DNA from: CAZOGW01 sp964579415 | Lineage (GTDB): Bacteria > Actinomycetota > Acidimicrobiia > Spongiisociales > UBA5794 | NCBI GenBank assembly: GCA_964579415.1 | Contig: CAZOGW010000003.1 | Coordinates: 1-64,000, forward strand | Direction of reading: 5' to 3' | Length of the DNA: 64,000 nucleotides | Shown here: one piece after another, positions 35,783-44,398 of the stretch | Numbering within the stretch: position 1 is the stretch's first letter | Layout: each line of letters begins with the position of its first letter | Position numbers and translations under genes: made by a program | The notes under the pieces: model-generated | Told to the model about the DNA's origin: nothing | Databases searched by the model: none | Seen by the model: only the letters and a program-made list of their open reading frames with translations

Positions 35783-38700
35783 TCAGTACTTCGGTGCCAT
35801 TCTCTCTGCGTCTGTCGGAGGCGGAAAGTCCCTTGGGGAGAAGACCGGGCCATCAAGGATGCGATCCAGAAGATCCCGAGCAACCGGCGTCACGTCGATC
35901 GTGTTCTGCAGGATCGATATGACAGCGAGGAGTTCGTCCGTGAAGACCCACTCCACGTACCGGATGTCGTCGAGGGGGCTGGACTTCCTGCCCTTGCCGC
36001 CCGCCATTCGGTTTCCGAGCCAGGATTGCAGGACTCTGAGCCCGGAAACCTCGAAGTCATAGACGTCTTGGCTTACGGGCGCGATGGCCCCGTTTCCCAC
36101 TAAGAGCTCGGATGTCTTAGAGTCGTACCCGAACGTTGTTGGCCTCCCGCTGATCCGTCGAACTTCCCTTGTCGAGATCACAAGCTCATCCTGCCTGCCG
36201 CGCTCTCCGAACGTGTGCCACCCGATCAGGTCACGACCGAGCGCGACGGTCTCGTCGAAACAGCCGACGTCCTTTGTAATCGGGATGCGAGGGCCCGTGG
36301 TGAGCGCAGCAACTTCCTTCGCGAACCGATCGCTGTAGGCGCCGGTCCCTAGGATGCCGTAGACATACGCAGCCACATCCTCAGGTTCGATACCTGCGCG
36401 AAGTTCTTTGCGCAATAATTCCAGGACTCCGCTGGCAACGTTCGAGCTGGTCCGGGCCGCGTCGCGCCATAGGGGCATCACTCCCTTGTCGCCTCGGCCG
36501 CGAAACGCGTGGCAGTCAGGTACATCGGCGAAGGCCATCAGTGCGGGCCCGGCGCCGAGTGGCGACATCACGAGGGTTTGGAAATAGATCTGCTGGTCAC
36601 TGGAACAGCCCCACAGCTGCGGCCGCAGGTAGTCTCCCAGGCGTCCATCGGGCATGCACCATTCTCGATCAAAAGACCGATAGGCGTATCGACGAATGGT
36701 AGGTACGGGGCTCGTCGCCGGCAGCGCTTCGATTGGCGCTAGGGGCGTCCCGGTCAGCACGTCCTTGTAAGGCTTCGAGGCCTTTCTGTCACGAGATTCC
36801 TTGAGCAATGCGCCGCGGCCCGCTGGCTCGGCAGCCATAAGGGCAGACCAGCGACGCACAAGGTCGTCGGCTGACTCCGCTATTGGCCATGTGCGATAGA
36901 AGTGGAGGCCGGTCTCCCGCCAGGGGAAGAGATCGGTAAGAAGCGGGAGGGAGTCGAAGCTCGTGTCGGCTGCGGGTAGGAACGACGACGCGCATCCACC
37001 CTCGATCGTGAGCCAACTGGGGTCGGCTTGGTCAAGTCCAGCGAGGTTGTCGAGCAGCTGGAACTTGGTCGCTCGGTCACCGCGGATCCTCCGGTAACGG
37101 ATCTGCGTGCGCTGTGGGCCCCGAGTTCGGTAGCGAACCCCGACACCTATAACCACGGGGGTCAGCACGCCGTCAAAGACGTTGTCCTCCCTGTGGACGC
37201 CCCGCCCCTCGCCCCCCAGGTCGACGAGCCACAGTTCGTCGAAGGTCTTTCGCATAAACTCGCGCATTCCCGCGAATGCGGGGCCTGCAAGGAATGAAGA
37301 GGGCGAGATGAGGGCAATAACTGCTGGCCCCGGGCTTTGCTCACAGGCCTTCCAGATTGCCCAACGCCAGAAGTAGACGTAGTCGTTGTAGAGGGACTTC
37401 GCATAGACCCCCATACCGTCCCGCTTCAGGGGCGCAATAAAATCTCGGATAAGACCGTAGTCATTCGTCAAACCGTGATAGCGAACAAGTCCGCCCTTTC
37501 GCCTTACGGTGGACTTCGTCTGCGACTCGTCGCGATCATAGGGCGGGTTTCCTATGATCACCGTATGGTTACGCTCAAACTTTCTCTCATTTGCTCGGTG
37601 GCCCTCGAGAGAGATAGGGTCGTCGAAGATCTCCAGAACTTGTGAAGGTCCTTCCAGTGTGTCGGTCAGGAAGACTGGAACCGAGACGTCTGACACGCCG
37701 ACTTCAAGCTGAATCTTGAGTTGGGAGACTGCGTACGAAGCGAGTGAAACCTCGAACGCTGTGTACCGGTCGAGGACGTCCTCCGCAGAGCGCCCTACTC
37801 CTCGGGCCGCCTTGAGCCACTGGACCAGGAAGGTTCCAGTTCCGTTGGCAGGGTCGAGGGCGTTCAGGATGGGGTCGCTCGGGCGCGCTAATGGGGGCGC
37901 GTCCCAACACAAGTCCTGCCATGTGGATTGGTCTGCGATACCGCGTTGCAGACCTACGGACATCTTGAGGGCCGTGTCCACAGCGCGGATCATGAACCGA
38001 ACGACGGGCAGCGGTGTGTAGTACGCCCCGAGATTCCTGCGCTGCTCCGGGTCGTACTGGGCCAGAAACTCCTCGTAGAAGTACACGACCGGATCGTCAC
38101 GCTGATTATCCGCACCGAAGTCGGCGAGCAGCTCGTCGACGTCTGTCCTCGCCAACTCCTCCGCCAGCTCGTTGAGCCCGAGCTCGTCCACGTCGATGAT
38201 GCCGTCGGAGTCGTCACGGAAGCGCGAGTAGATGGCATCGAGGAAGTCGTTGTCGAACCGCAGCGTCGAGACGGACTGCTCGACCTTGAACTGATCCGGG
38301 TGGGCGATCCGGGCTGTCAGCAGGCCGTAGACCATGGTCTGCGCGTAAACGTCTGCAAACCGTTTGGGTGTGAGGTCGCCGAGTAGCTGGGTACGGACGT
38401 CCTGAAAGAGCGCTCGAATCGGCCCATCCTCCGTCTCGACCTCATAGAGCGCGCGGACCTCGTCGCGGACGTCCTGGGCTACTTCGGCCATGCGCCGCGA
38501 CAATGCTGCCGCGGATCTGATGCCTTCCCGATATCCGTGGAAGCCGTCGCCGGAGTCGGGGCTCAGGATGATCCTCGGACCTGAGCCGGGCGACCAGACC
38601 AAGTCCGGCACGCCGCGGCGAACCAGAAGGTCAAGCCGGGTACTCGTGAGCTCATCGCTCCATGACATGACCCGCAGGACGCGCTTGCCGTCCCTCTCTC

Positions 38701-39121
38701 GGAAGTTCACGACGTGCAACAGCTTCTCGTGTCCATCAGAGAGGCAGAAGAACAGCAGGTCGTTGAGGGACCACTGGGCGTGAGTGCCGCTGCCTGTGCG
38801 GGCCCGCTCGTTCTTGACCAGCCGATGTACCAGACGTCGGATCGCGCCGATCGGGAGCCGGCCACCTTCGAAGTCCAGGACGAAGGTGCCGAAGCCTTGG
38901 TTCTTCGTCAGGGGCGGGATCTGCGAGATCCGCTTGAGATTGGCGACCTTCTCCGGGTCGAGATGGAGCTCCTCCGGCTCCCACGCCAACTCAAGTTCAT
39001 CCCATGACATGCCGTCAGGGATCGGCCAATCGAGCCCGTTGAGCAGCAGATCGAGCAGGTGATCGGCTGAGGTGGGAGCCGCTCGGAGCAGCTTGCGCAT
39101 GCGATCCTCGGCGACGCTCAT
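35783..39121 (-). CDS. N6-adenine DNA methyltransferase with specificity domain (type-ISP-like)
   Basis: 1112 residues. A methyltransferase core follows a 350-residue N-terminal helical part: YFYEEFLAQYDPEQRRNLGA (residues 347-366) leading into YYTP, SAM motif DPANGTGTF (423-431), and catalytic NPPYDRDES (525-533). The remaining 580 residues carry the target-recognition part, with the type-ISP-like C terminus ending SYDFEVSGL-like (QDVYDFEVSGLRVLQSWLG). In LlaGI/LlaBIII enzymes nuclease, helicase, methyltransferase and specificity domains are one chain; here the helicase and nuclease are on the adjacent gene, whose stop overlaps this ATG by 4 bp. It protects host DNA and probably gives the helicase its specificity. 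Confidence 0.85.
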   Translation of the reverse strand: MSVAEDRMRKLLRAAPTSADHLLDLLLNGLDWPIPDGMSWDELELAWEPEELHLDPEKVANLKRISQIPPLTKNQGFGTFVLDFEGGRLPIGAIRRLVHRLVKNERARTGSGTHAQWSLNDLLFFCLSDGHEKLLHVVNFRERDGKRVLRVMSWSDELTSTRLDLLVRRGVPDLVWSPGSGPRIILSPDSGDGFHGYREGIRSAAALSRRMAEVAQDVRDEVRALYEVETEDGPIRALFQDVRTQLLGDLTPKRFADVYAQTMVYGLLTARIAHPDQFKVEQSVSTLRFDNDFLDAIYSRFRDDSDGIIDVDELGLNELAEELARTDVDELLADFGADNQRDDPVVYFYEEFLAQYDPEQRRNLGAYYTPLPVVRFMIRAVDTALKMSVGLQRGIADQSTWQDLCWDAPPLARPSDPILNALDPANGTGTFLVQWLKAARGVGRSAEDVLDRYTAFEVSLASYAVSQLKIQLEVGVSDVSVPVFLTDTLEGPSQVLEIFDDPISLEGHRANERKFERNHTVIIGNPPYDRDESQTKSTVRRKGGLVRYHGLTNDYGLIRDFIAPLKRDGMGVYAKSLYNDYVYFWRWAIWKACEQSPGPAVIALISPSSFLAGPAFAGMREFMRKTFDELWLVDLGGEGRGVHREDNVFDGVLTPVVIGVGVRYRTRGPQRTQIRYRRIRGDRATKFQLLDNLAGLDQADPSWLTIEGGCASSFLPAADTSFDSLPLLTDLFPWRETGLHFYRTWPIAESADDLVRRWSALMAAEPAGRGALLKESRDRKASKPYKDVLTGTPLAPIEALPATSPVPTIRRYAYRSFDREWCMPDGRLGDYLRPQLWGCSSDQQIYFQTLVMSPLGAGPALMAFADVPDCHAFRGRGDKGVMPLWRDAARTSSNVASGVLELLRKELRAGIEPEDVAAYVYGILGTGAYSDRFAKEVAALTTGPRIPITKDVGCFDETVALGRDLIGWHTFGERGRQDELVISTREVRRISGRPTTFGYDSKTSELLVGNGAIAPVSQDVYDFEVSGLRVLQSWLGNRMAGGKGRKSSPLDDIRYVEWVFTDELLAVISILQNTIDVTPVARDLLDRILDGPVFSPRDFPPPTDAERMAPKY

Positions 39122-42100
39122 CGGATCTCCATCCAGCAGAGCGTCTTGGGGCTGGGTGCGTCGAGTGGCAGTTGTGTCTCCTTGCGCAGTCGCTTGGTCT
39201 CACCACGCTCGAATTCGCGCAGCGTAGCTCGGAGGCTGGATCGGTCACTAAACGCTTGCGCTTGGTCAGTCGGTTGGGCGGAGATAGCAGCGTCGACGGT
39301 GTGCAGGCCCCGCTCGACGCCGTCCGAGGTGCGCAGCGCCCACTCCACCGCGCCGGTATCGAGCGTCCATTCCGAGTCCGCGTCGTCGTCGTGCGCCTTG
39401 GTCAGGACGGGCACGCGGCGGCAGATGAACACTCCAGACGGTTCGCCGGTCTTCGCCACCGAGATACCCTCGGGCAACCGTTCGATCAGCTCCTCCAGGC
39501 CCGGGTCGTCCTTGACCAGCTGAAGCCATGTGAGGCGGAGCGCCTCGATCGGGGCGATGTCGCCGTCGTATTCGTCCTTGAACGCCTGGAAGACCTTCAC
39601 GTCATCAAACATGTCGCTCTCGTCGAAGAGCTTGCCGCCAGGTATGCCGAGGGCTTTCGAGATCATGAGCGTCTTGTTCTGAACTCGGTTGTAGAGCGTG
39701 AGCAATGCCTCGATCTCTGCGGGCGGAAGGAAGTTGCGGATCTGAATGTGCCCTCTGGACTTCTTGGCGGACGGCTTCTCCCGGATGAGCTGGGCCTCGA
39801 TGACAGGGTTCATCCGGCGGTCTACACGACCGATGCGCTGCATGAGCCGCACCGGGTTCCAGTGGATGTCGTAGTTGACCAGCAGAGTGCCGTCCTGGAG
39901 GTTCACACCCTCGCTCAGAACGTCGGTGGAGATGAGGACTCGAAGAGGGGCGAGGGTCCTGCGGTCGGCTGCTGAAACCTTGTTGTAGAACGGGGCGAAC
40001 CGCTTGATCATCGCGTAGCGGTCGTTGCTGCGGGTCCCGTCCAGGCGGTCGATATCGGCGACGCCATCCTTCCTGAGCTGTTCTTCGAGGTAGCGAGCGG
40101 TGTCGGCAAACTCCGTGAACACGATGACCTGTTCATTGCGGAACTCTGGAGTGAAGACCGCCTTGTCCAGGGTCCTGATGCCTGCCTTGGACGGTCCGAG
40201 CAGCAGGTCGCGCAGGCGCAGGTACTTGTCGTCGTACCCGGCACCGGCGAGGGTCAGGTCCATGAAGCGGTTGAGCTGGTCGAGGTCCTCGAAGGCAGCG
40301 TCGATCATCTCCTGGAGGTTGTACTCCCCACCCACGAGGTTGACGCCCAGCTCGCCCAGCTCCTCCTCGGTGAGATCCTCCTCGTGCCAGACTTCTTCGA
40401 GCGTTGAGCGGTAGCGGTCGTGGATGGCCTGCAGCGTCGAGTCATTCGCAGCCCGCCAGTCGGCGAGCCGCATCTGCTGATCGGGGTCGATCCTTGTGTT
40501 GACGTCCAGCCAGTGCAGGATCTTGGCCGACAGATCCAGACAGGAGCCAGCGAATGCGGCGAGGCTGGACTCGAACCGCTTCAGGAAGATGGTCCGGATG
40601 AGGGCGACGACCTGACGCTGCCGGTTCTCCGCCACCGTGTCGACGTCTTCGTCCTTCGAGAACGCCAACGGGTAGTACATCGGCAGGACGAACAATGGGG
40701 TCTTGCGGTTGAAGGCATTTTGAAGTTCGGTGAAGAGCGGGGAGTAGAGAGCGCCGAACTCGTACTCCACGACGCGAGGGACCTGGGTCTCTGGGAATAC
40801 CACGTCCGCGCCGCCAACGATTCGCGAGCTCTCGATGGCGTATTTTCGGCTGCTCTGGTGGATGATCGATTGGAACAGCTTGTCCCGTGACATCAGGCCC
40901 GCGATGGCTGCGTGGTCGGGCACGTTGCTCTTGAACGGCTTCTCCAGTTCGACGGTGTATTTGCGCAGACTGTTGACGCCGATGCTGGCGAAGTGGTCGT
41001 CGGCGTCGACCCCGGTGAACAGCTCAGCCTGATGCACAAGGTCGAAGAAGGAGTTGTTGATAGGTGTCGCGGTGAGCAGGAACACGGTCTTGCCCTGGCA
41101 GATCTCATGCATCCGCCACCATCGAGAACCCCACGGATTCTCCTCTGTGGGGGTCTTGCCGTGGTTCCGGAAATTGTGGGCTTCGTCGATGATGATGACA
41201 TCGGCTCGCTCGGCGAGGTGCTCGATCTCCGCGAGACCCTGCTTGGTTGTCAGGTCGGTGTGCGCCCGGACAAGCACGTTGGAGAACTGGCCGAACAGCG
41301 AGGGAAGCTTCTCCTTGAGCTCGGGGCTCCACACGGCGTCCTGGCCAGTCTTGGTGGCCATGATGAGCACGTTCTTTCGGTGTCGCACCGCGTAGTACTC
41401 CGTGAGCATCAGGCCGACGAAGGTCTTGCCCAGCCCGACGCCGTCAGTGAGGAATCCGCCATTCCACCGTCGTGACATCTCAATCAGTGCGTGGAACGCC
41501 TCGCGCTGGTACGGCGCCAGCATCGGGTAAATGACGGATTCGGATTCCTCCCAACTCTTGTCGGTCTGATCCACGTTCGCCGTCAGTGCATGAAGCGCCT
41601 TCGCATAAACCTCGAACGGAGTGAACCCGCGGATGTTGTGCTCTAGCACCGACAGTAGCTCGGCATTGACAGGGGTGGCCAACTCCCAATGCTGCTCATA
41701 CCATGACTGCAGGTCGGCGACCTCCGGGCCCTGGAACCTTACATTGAGCTCGACGTTCTGCGTCAGTCCCGGGCGGGTGAAGTTGGAGGAGCCGACCAAT
41801 GCCGCGGAGCCGACAACCTTGAGCTTGCTGTGCGTGATGTATGCCTTCGCATGGAACTTCTTCGGCTTGTAGACGCGAATCTCGATCTTGTCGTTGCGGA
41901 TGCCATCAACGACAGCTTCTATGCCGGCCAGAAAGGCGTCTCCGTTCTGGCGCTCGATAACGATGGATGTATCGAGCGCGGCTGCGATTGCGTCTGCGGT
42001 CGTGCGGCTAGTCTCGCCGCCGATGAGAAGGCGGATCTTGTTGACCTTCTGCCAGGCTCCATCCAGAGCGAGGAAGGCTCCGATCTCGAAGTGCCCACTG

Positions 42101-42204
42101 GCGATGTCTATCGCCGAACTGATGTCGCACCACTCTCGGACGTACTGCAGCGCCTTCCACTCCTCGTCGGTGTTGTCGACGATGAACTGCTCAGGAGTCG
42201 CCAT
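39118..42204 (-). CDS. PLD-nuclease / SNF2-type helicase, restriction partner
   Basis: 1028 residues. The N terminus is a phospholipase-D-like nuclease domain with one HKD-type motif (FHAKAYITHSKLK, H118/K120) and GSSNFTRPG (138-146). A DExH helicase follows: DGVGLGKTF (254-262), IIIDEAHNF (338-346), LLTATPINN, then the C-terminal helicase lobe with VIVFTEFADTARYLEEQL, VLISTDVLSEGVNLQD and MQRIGRVDRR. It is the first gene of the operon, with the ribosome site GAGGGGAG before ATG 42204. Together with the downstream methyltransferase it makes a two-gene restriction system in which PLD replaces the usual Mrr-type nuclease. DISARM also combines PLD, SNF2 helicase and methyltransferase, but as separate proteins. 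Confidence 0.85.
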   Translation of the reverse strand: MATPEQFIVDNTDEEWKALQYVREWCDISSAIDIASGHFEIGAFLALDGAWQKVNKIRLLIGGETSRTTADAIAAALDTSIVIERQNGDAFLAGIEAVVDGIRNDKIEIRVYKPKKFHAKAYITHSKLKVVGSAALVGSSNFTRPGLTQNVELNVRFQGPEVADLQSWYEQHWELATPVNAELLSVLEHNIRGFTPFEVYAKALHALTANVDQTDKSWEESESVIYPMLAPYQREAFHALIEMSRRWNGGFLTDGVGLGKTFVGLMLTEYYAVRHRKNVLIMATKTGQDAVWSPELKEKLPSLFGQFSNVLVRAHTDLTTKQGLAEIEHLAERADVIIIDEAHNFRNHGKTPTEENPWGSRWWRMHEICQGKTVFLLTATPINNSFFDLVHQAELFTGVDADDHFASIGVNSLRKYTVELEKPFKSNVPDHAAIAGLMSRDKLFQSIIHQSSRKYAIESSRIVGGADVVFPETQVPRVVEYEFGALYSPLFTELQNAFNRKTPLFVLPMYYPLAFSKDEDVDTVAENRQRQVVALIRTIFLKRFESSLAAFAGSCLDLSAKILHWLDVNTRIDPDQQMRLADWRAANDSTLQAIHDRYRSTLEEVWHEEDLTEEELGELGVNLVGGEYNLQEMIDAAFEDLDQLNRFMDLTLAGAGYDDKYLRLRDLLLGPSKAGIRTLDKAVFTPEFRNEQVIVFTEFADTARYLEEQLRKDGVADIDRLDGTRSNDRYAMIKRFAPFYNKVSAADRRTLAPLRVLISTDVLSEGVNLQDGTLLVNYDIHWNPVRLMQRIGRVDRRMNPVIEAQLIREKPSAKKSRGHIQIRNFLPPAEIEALLTLYNRVQNKTLMISKALGIPGGKLFDESDMFDDVKVFQAFKDEYDGDIAPIEALRLTWLQLVKDDPGLEELIERLPEGISVAKTGEPSGVFICRRVPVLTKAHDDDADSEWTLDTGAVEWALRTSDGVERGLHTVDAAISAQPTDQAQAFSDRSSLRATLREFERGETKRLRKETQLPLDAPSPKTLCWMEIR

Positions 42205-42519
42205 CTTGCTCCCCTCGCCTGCTTAGTGCCTCTAGGACTGCGAGTGGCTGTGTTCTTGGTGGATTGGCTATGTCGGGCCGTTGCCGGCCCGAGCTTGTGA
42301 CGGTAGCGGGCTGCGGCGTCGATCTCCACCGGGGGTGATCTGGCGAACTGGGCACTTGCTGGCGTCCGAGGTCGTTGGAGGTCAGCACCGATCGCCGAGC
42401 ATCCCGTAAGCCCGGGACTGAGTCCGCCGTGATGAGGCCGGGAAGGCCGGGCGCCGCCCGCTCCGTCGGGGCAGCTCTGCGGTCGACTTCCGAGAAGTCG
42501 AGCTGCAAAGCTCACGCCC
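42205..42519. other. Intergenic promoter region of the PLD-helicase operon
   Basis: 315 bp between divergent genes. No supported ORF. It must contain the promoter of the minus-strand restriction operon and that of the small winged-helix gene. I could not pick -35/-10 boxes with confidence. Confidence 0.45.
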
Positions 42520-42759
42520 ATGGCCAGCAAGCACGATCTCCCCGCGTGGGTCGTCGAGGCGCTCACCGAACTGGGCGGTTCCGGAAGCGTCGTGGAGGTC
42601 TGCGAGGTGATCTGGCGTCGCCACGAGCCTGAGCTCCGCACGTCACGCGAGCTCTTCTACGCGTGGCAATACGACGTCAGGTGGGCGGCACAACAGCTGC
42701 GCGATTCCGGCCGACTCCAGCCGATGGCCGGAAGGAGGGGTCCCTGGGAGCTCGCCTGA
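42520..42759 (+). CDS. Small winged-helix protein (Mrr N-terminal-like)
   Basis: 79 residues. The pattern LPAWVVEALTELGGSGSVVE, ICE-like VCEVIWRRHEPEL, WQYDVRWAAQQLRDSGRLQP and GPWELA is that of the stand-alone winged-helix domains related to the Mrr N-terminal domain. It lies upstream of and divergent from the PLD-helicase operon, so it may regulate that operon or read its modified DNA. No other domain is fused to it. The start ATG lacks a strong ribosome site. Confidence 0.65.
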   Translation: MASKHDLPAWVVEALTELGGSGSVVEVCEVIWRRHEPELRTSRELFYAWQYDVRWAAQQLRDSGRLQPMAGRRGPWELA

Positions 42760-42899
42760 GCAGGCAACGCCCGAGCCTCACGTCCCCATGAGAACGTTCG
42801 CTTATTGGTCGCGTGCCTCTTCGCGGTGGTCGATTCAGGGTCAGCAAGCTTCGATGATCGTGGCCGGGCGATGTAGGTCCCTCGGGGAAGTCATCGACG

Positions 42900-43505
42900 T
42901 CAGTGACCGCCGGCGACCTTGAAGCCCAATCCCGCGAGTCGCTCGGCGGTTGCGCTCTCCTCGGCTTTGGCCTGATCGCGATCGAACAGCGGGCCCACCG
43001 GCTCTAGGTCCGGGCGTCGTCGCAGGAAGTGCTTGGCCACCACAGGTGAGTAGAGCTTTCCATGAGCTCCGACCGCGAGAGTCCGATGCTGCTCGATCCG
43101 GCGGTCCACGTCGATCGCCGTCTCCCCTACGTAGACCCAGCCAACAGTCCCCGGGGGACTCGGACTCAGCTCGACGACGTAGACGCGCCAGAGGCGCTGA
43201 TCCCGGTTGACGGTGAAGCCGAGCCCGGCCAGGCGCCGACAGGCGTCCCGTCCCGTCGCATCACTCGGATCCGCGAGGTCGGGGCGCAGCCTCTTGACAC
43301 GTTCGCGAGCCCACTTGGGCTTCCCCCTTCCCGCCGCCAAAGCACCCAGCTTCGCCTCAGTGTCGAGCGTCAGGATGACGACCAGGTTCGGCCGATCACC
43401 CACTCGGCGGGGCACGACATCATCGACTTCGATGATCGCCAGACGCAGCGCAGGAACAGCCTGAAGGCCACCGCCGGTGGGCTGAGAGGTCGCCTCGCGT
43501 GTCAT
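42900..43505 (-). CDS. GIY-YIG-type nuclease-domain protein
   Basis: About 201 residues from ATG 43505 (the frame is open to 43652, but that upstream part is Pro/Arg-rich and looks non-coding). The C-terminal half carries the GIY-YIG core: VYVVEL, GWVYVGET, then VDRRIEQHR, with KHFLRRRPDL and a conserved Glu in KAEESATAERLAGLGF. This is a small single-domain nuclease. The N-terminal half has a strand-rich start (LRLAIIEVDDVVPR) and a possible SAP-like helical stretch (ACRRLAGLGFTV). Several GIY-YIG proteins act in restriction; here only location next to two restriction operons suggests it. Confidence 0.7.
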   Translation of the reverse strand: MTREATSQPTGGGLQAVPALRLAIIEVDDVVPRRVGDRPNLVVILTLDTEAKLGALAAGRGKPKWARERVKRLRPDLADPSDATGRDACRRLAGLGFTVNRDQRLWRVYVVELSPSPPGTVGWVYVGETAIDVDRRIEQHRTLAVGAHGKLYSPVVAKHFLRRRPDLEPVGPLFDRDQAKAEESATAERLAGLGFKVAGGH

Positions 43506-43629
43506 TAGCTGCGATCCTCGCTCGGGCTGGCGGTGACCCATGAGAGATCGGGGATTCGCCACCGGGCGCGGGGACCCTTGTGGCGAGGGACGCGGGCGCA
43601 CGGACGGCGTGGCATCAGTCGCGCGTGCC

Positions 43630-44277
43630 TCACCAGCGTCTCCAAGTGTCACGGCCAGACAGCTCCATGGATGTCACGAAGTCCGCGGCCGCCAACAACC
43701 CGGGGCCGTTCGCGGTCTGAAGGGGTAACGGCGCGCTGTCGGGGCTGCTCAACCAGAAGTGTTGTTCGGCGGCGCGGAAGTCGCTGTCAACGACGACCAG
43801 CCGACCCTCCGGCCATTGAACAGGTTGGTCGATAGCGTGGAACAACGTGTGGAGTTCCGCGCTCATCCTTCGGACGTCCGCTGCAGCCCGCTCCTCGTCC
43901 ATGTAGACCCCACCCCAGCCGCGCTGGGCGAACACTGCGGCTCGATCGGTGACGATGAGGTAGGTGATGCCGTAGGAGTTCGCGCCATGACCGCAGTGGC
44001 CGAGGTAATAGCGCTGTCGCCAGTCGCCGTCCACGAAGCGCGACACCTCGGGAGAGAGAAGGTAGGCATCCGCCACGGTTGCAGTCTCGGTCTTGCTCCA
44101 GCCGCGCTCGTGTAGAAGGCAGCCCCATGCCCATTCGTGGTAGTGCGACAGCTCTGACGCGAACCGCGCAGGGACAAAGGGCTCGCCCAAATCCGCCCGC
44201 CGCCATCCCGTGAACGACTCATCCACGTCTGGTGACAGGGTCGGTTCGTCCATCAAGTCGTCGGAATCGGATGCCAT
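43630..44277 (-). CDS. Unknown 215-residue protein
   Basis: Not recognised. ATG at 44277 is well supported by AGGAGG 6 nt upstream; the longer open frame to 44517 is not. The N terminus is acidic (ASDSDDLMDEPTLSPDVDE), followed by a mixed alpha/beta body with many aromatics (HYHEWAWGCLLHERGWSKTE, YYLGHCGHGANSYGITYLIV). Stand-alone gene with a 121-bp gap to the OLD-family gene upstream on the same strand, so it could be transcribed with it. Confidence 0.65.
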   Translation of the reverse strand: MASDSDDLMDEPTLSPDVDESFTGWRRADLGEPFVPARFASELSHYHEWAWGCLLHERGWSKTETATVADAYLLSPEVSRFVDGDWRQRYYLGHCGHGANSYGITYLIVTDRAAVFAQRGWGGVYMDEERAAADVRRMSAELHTLFHAIDQPVQWPEGRLVVVDSDFRAAEQHFWLSSPDSAPLPLQTANGPGLLAAADFVTSMELSGRDTWRRW

Positions 44278-44398
44278 CCTTACCTCCTGGCGGTGTCGAG
44301 TCGCTTGAGCTCTGTGACGCCCCGGGCGCTCCGATCCGTCACGTCGGCGAGTGCGCTCGCCCTCAGCGACCTGGGCTCCGGGCAGTCCCCCCACTCGG

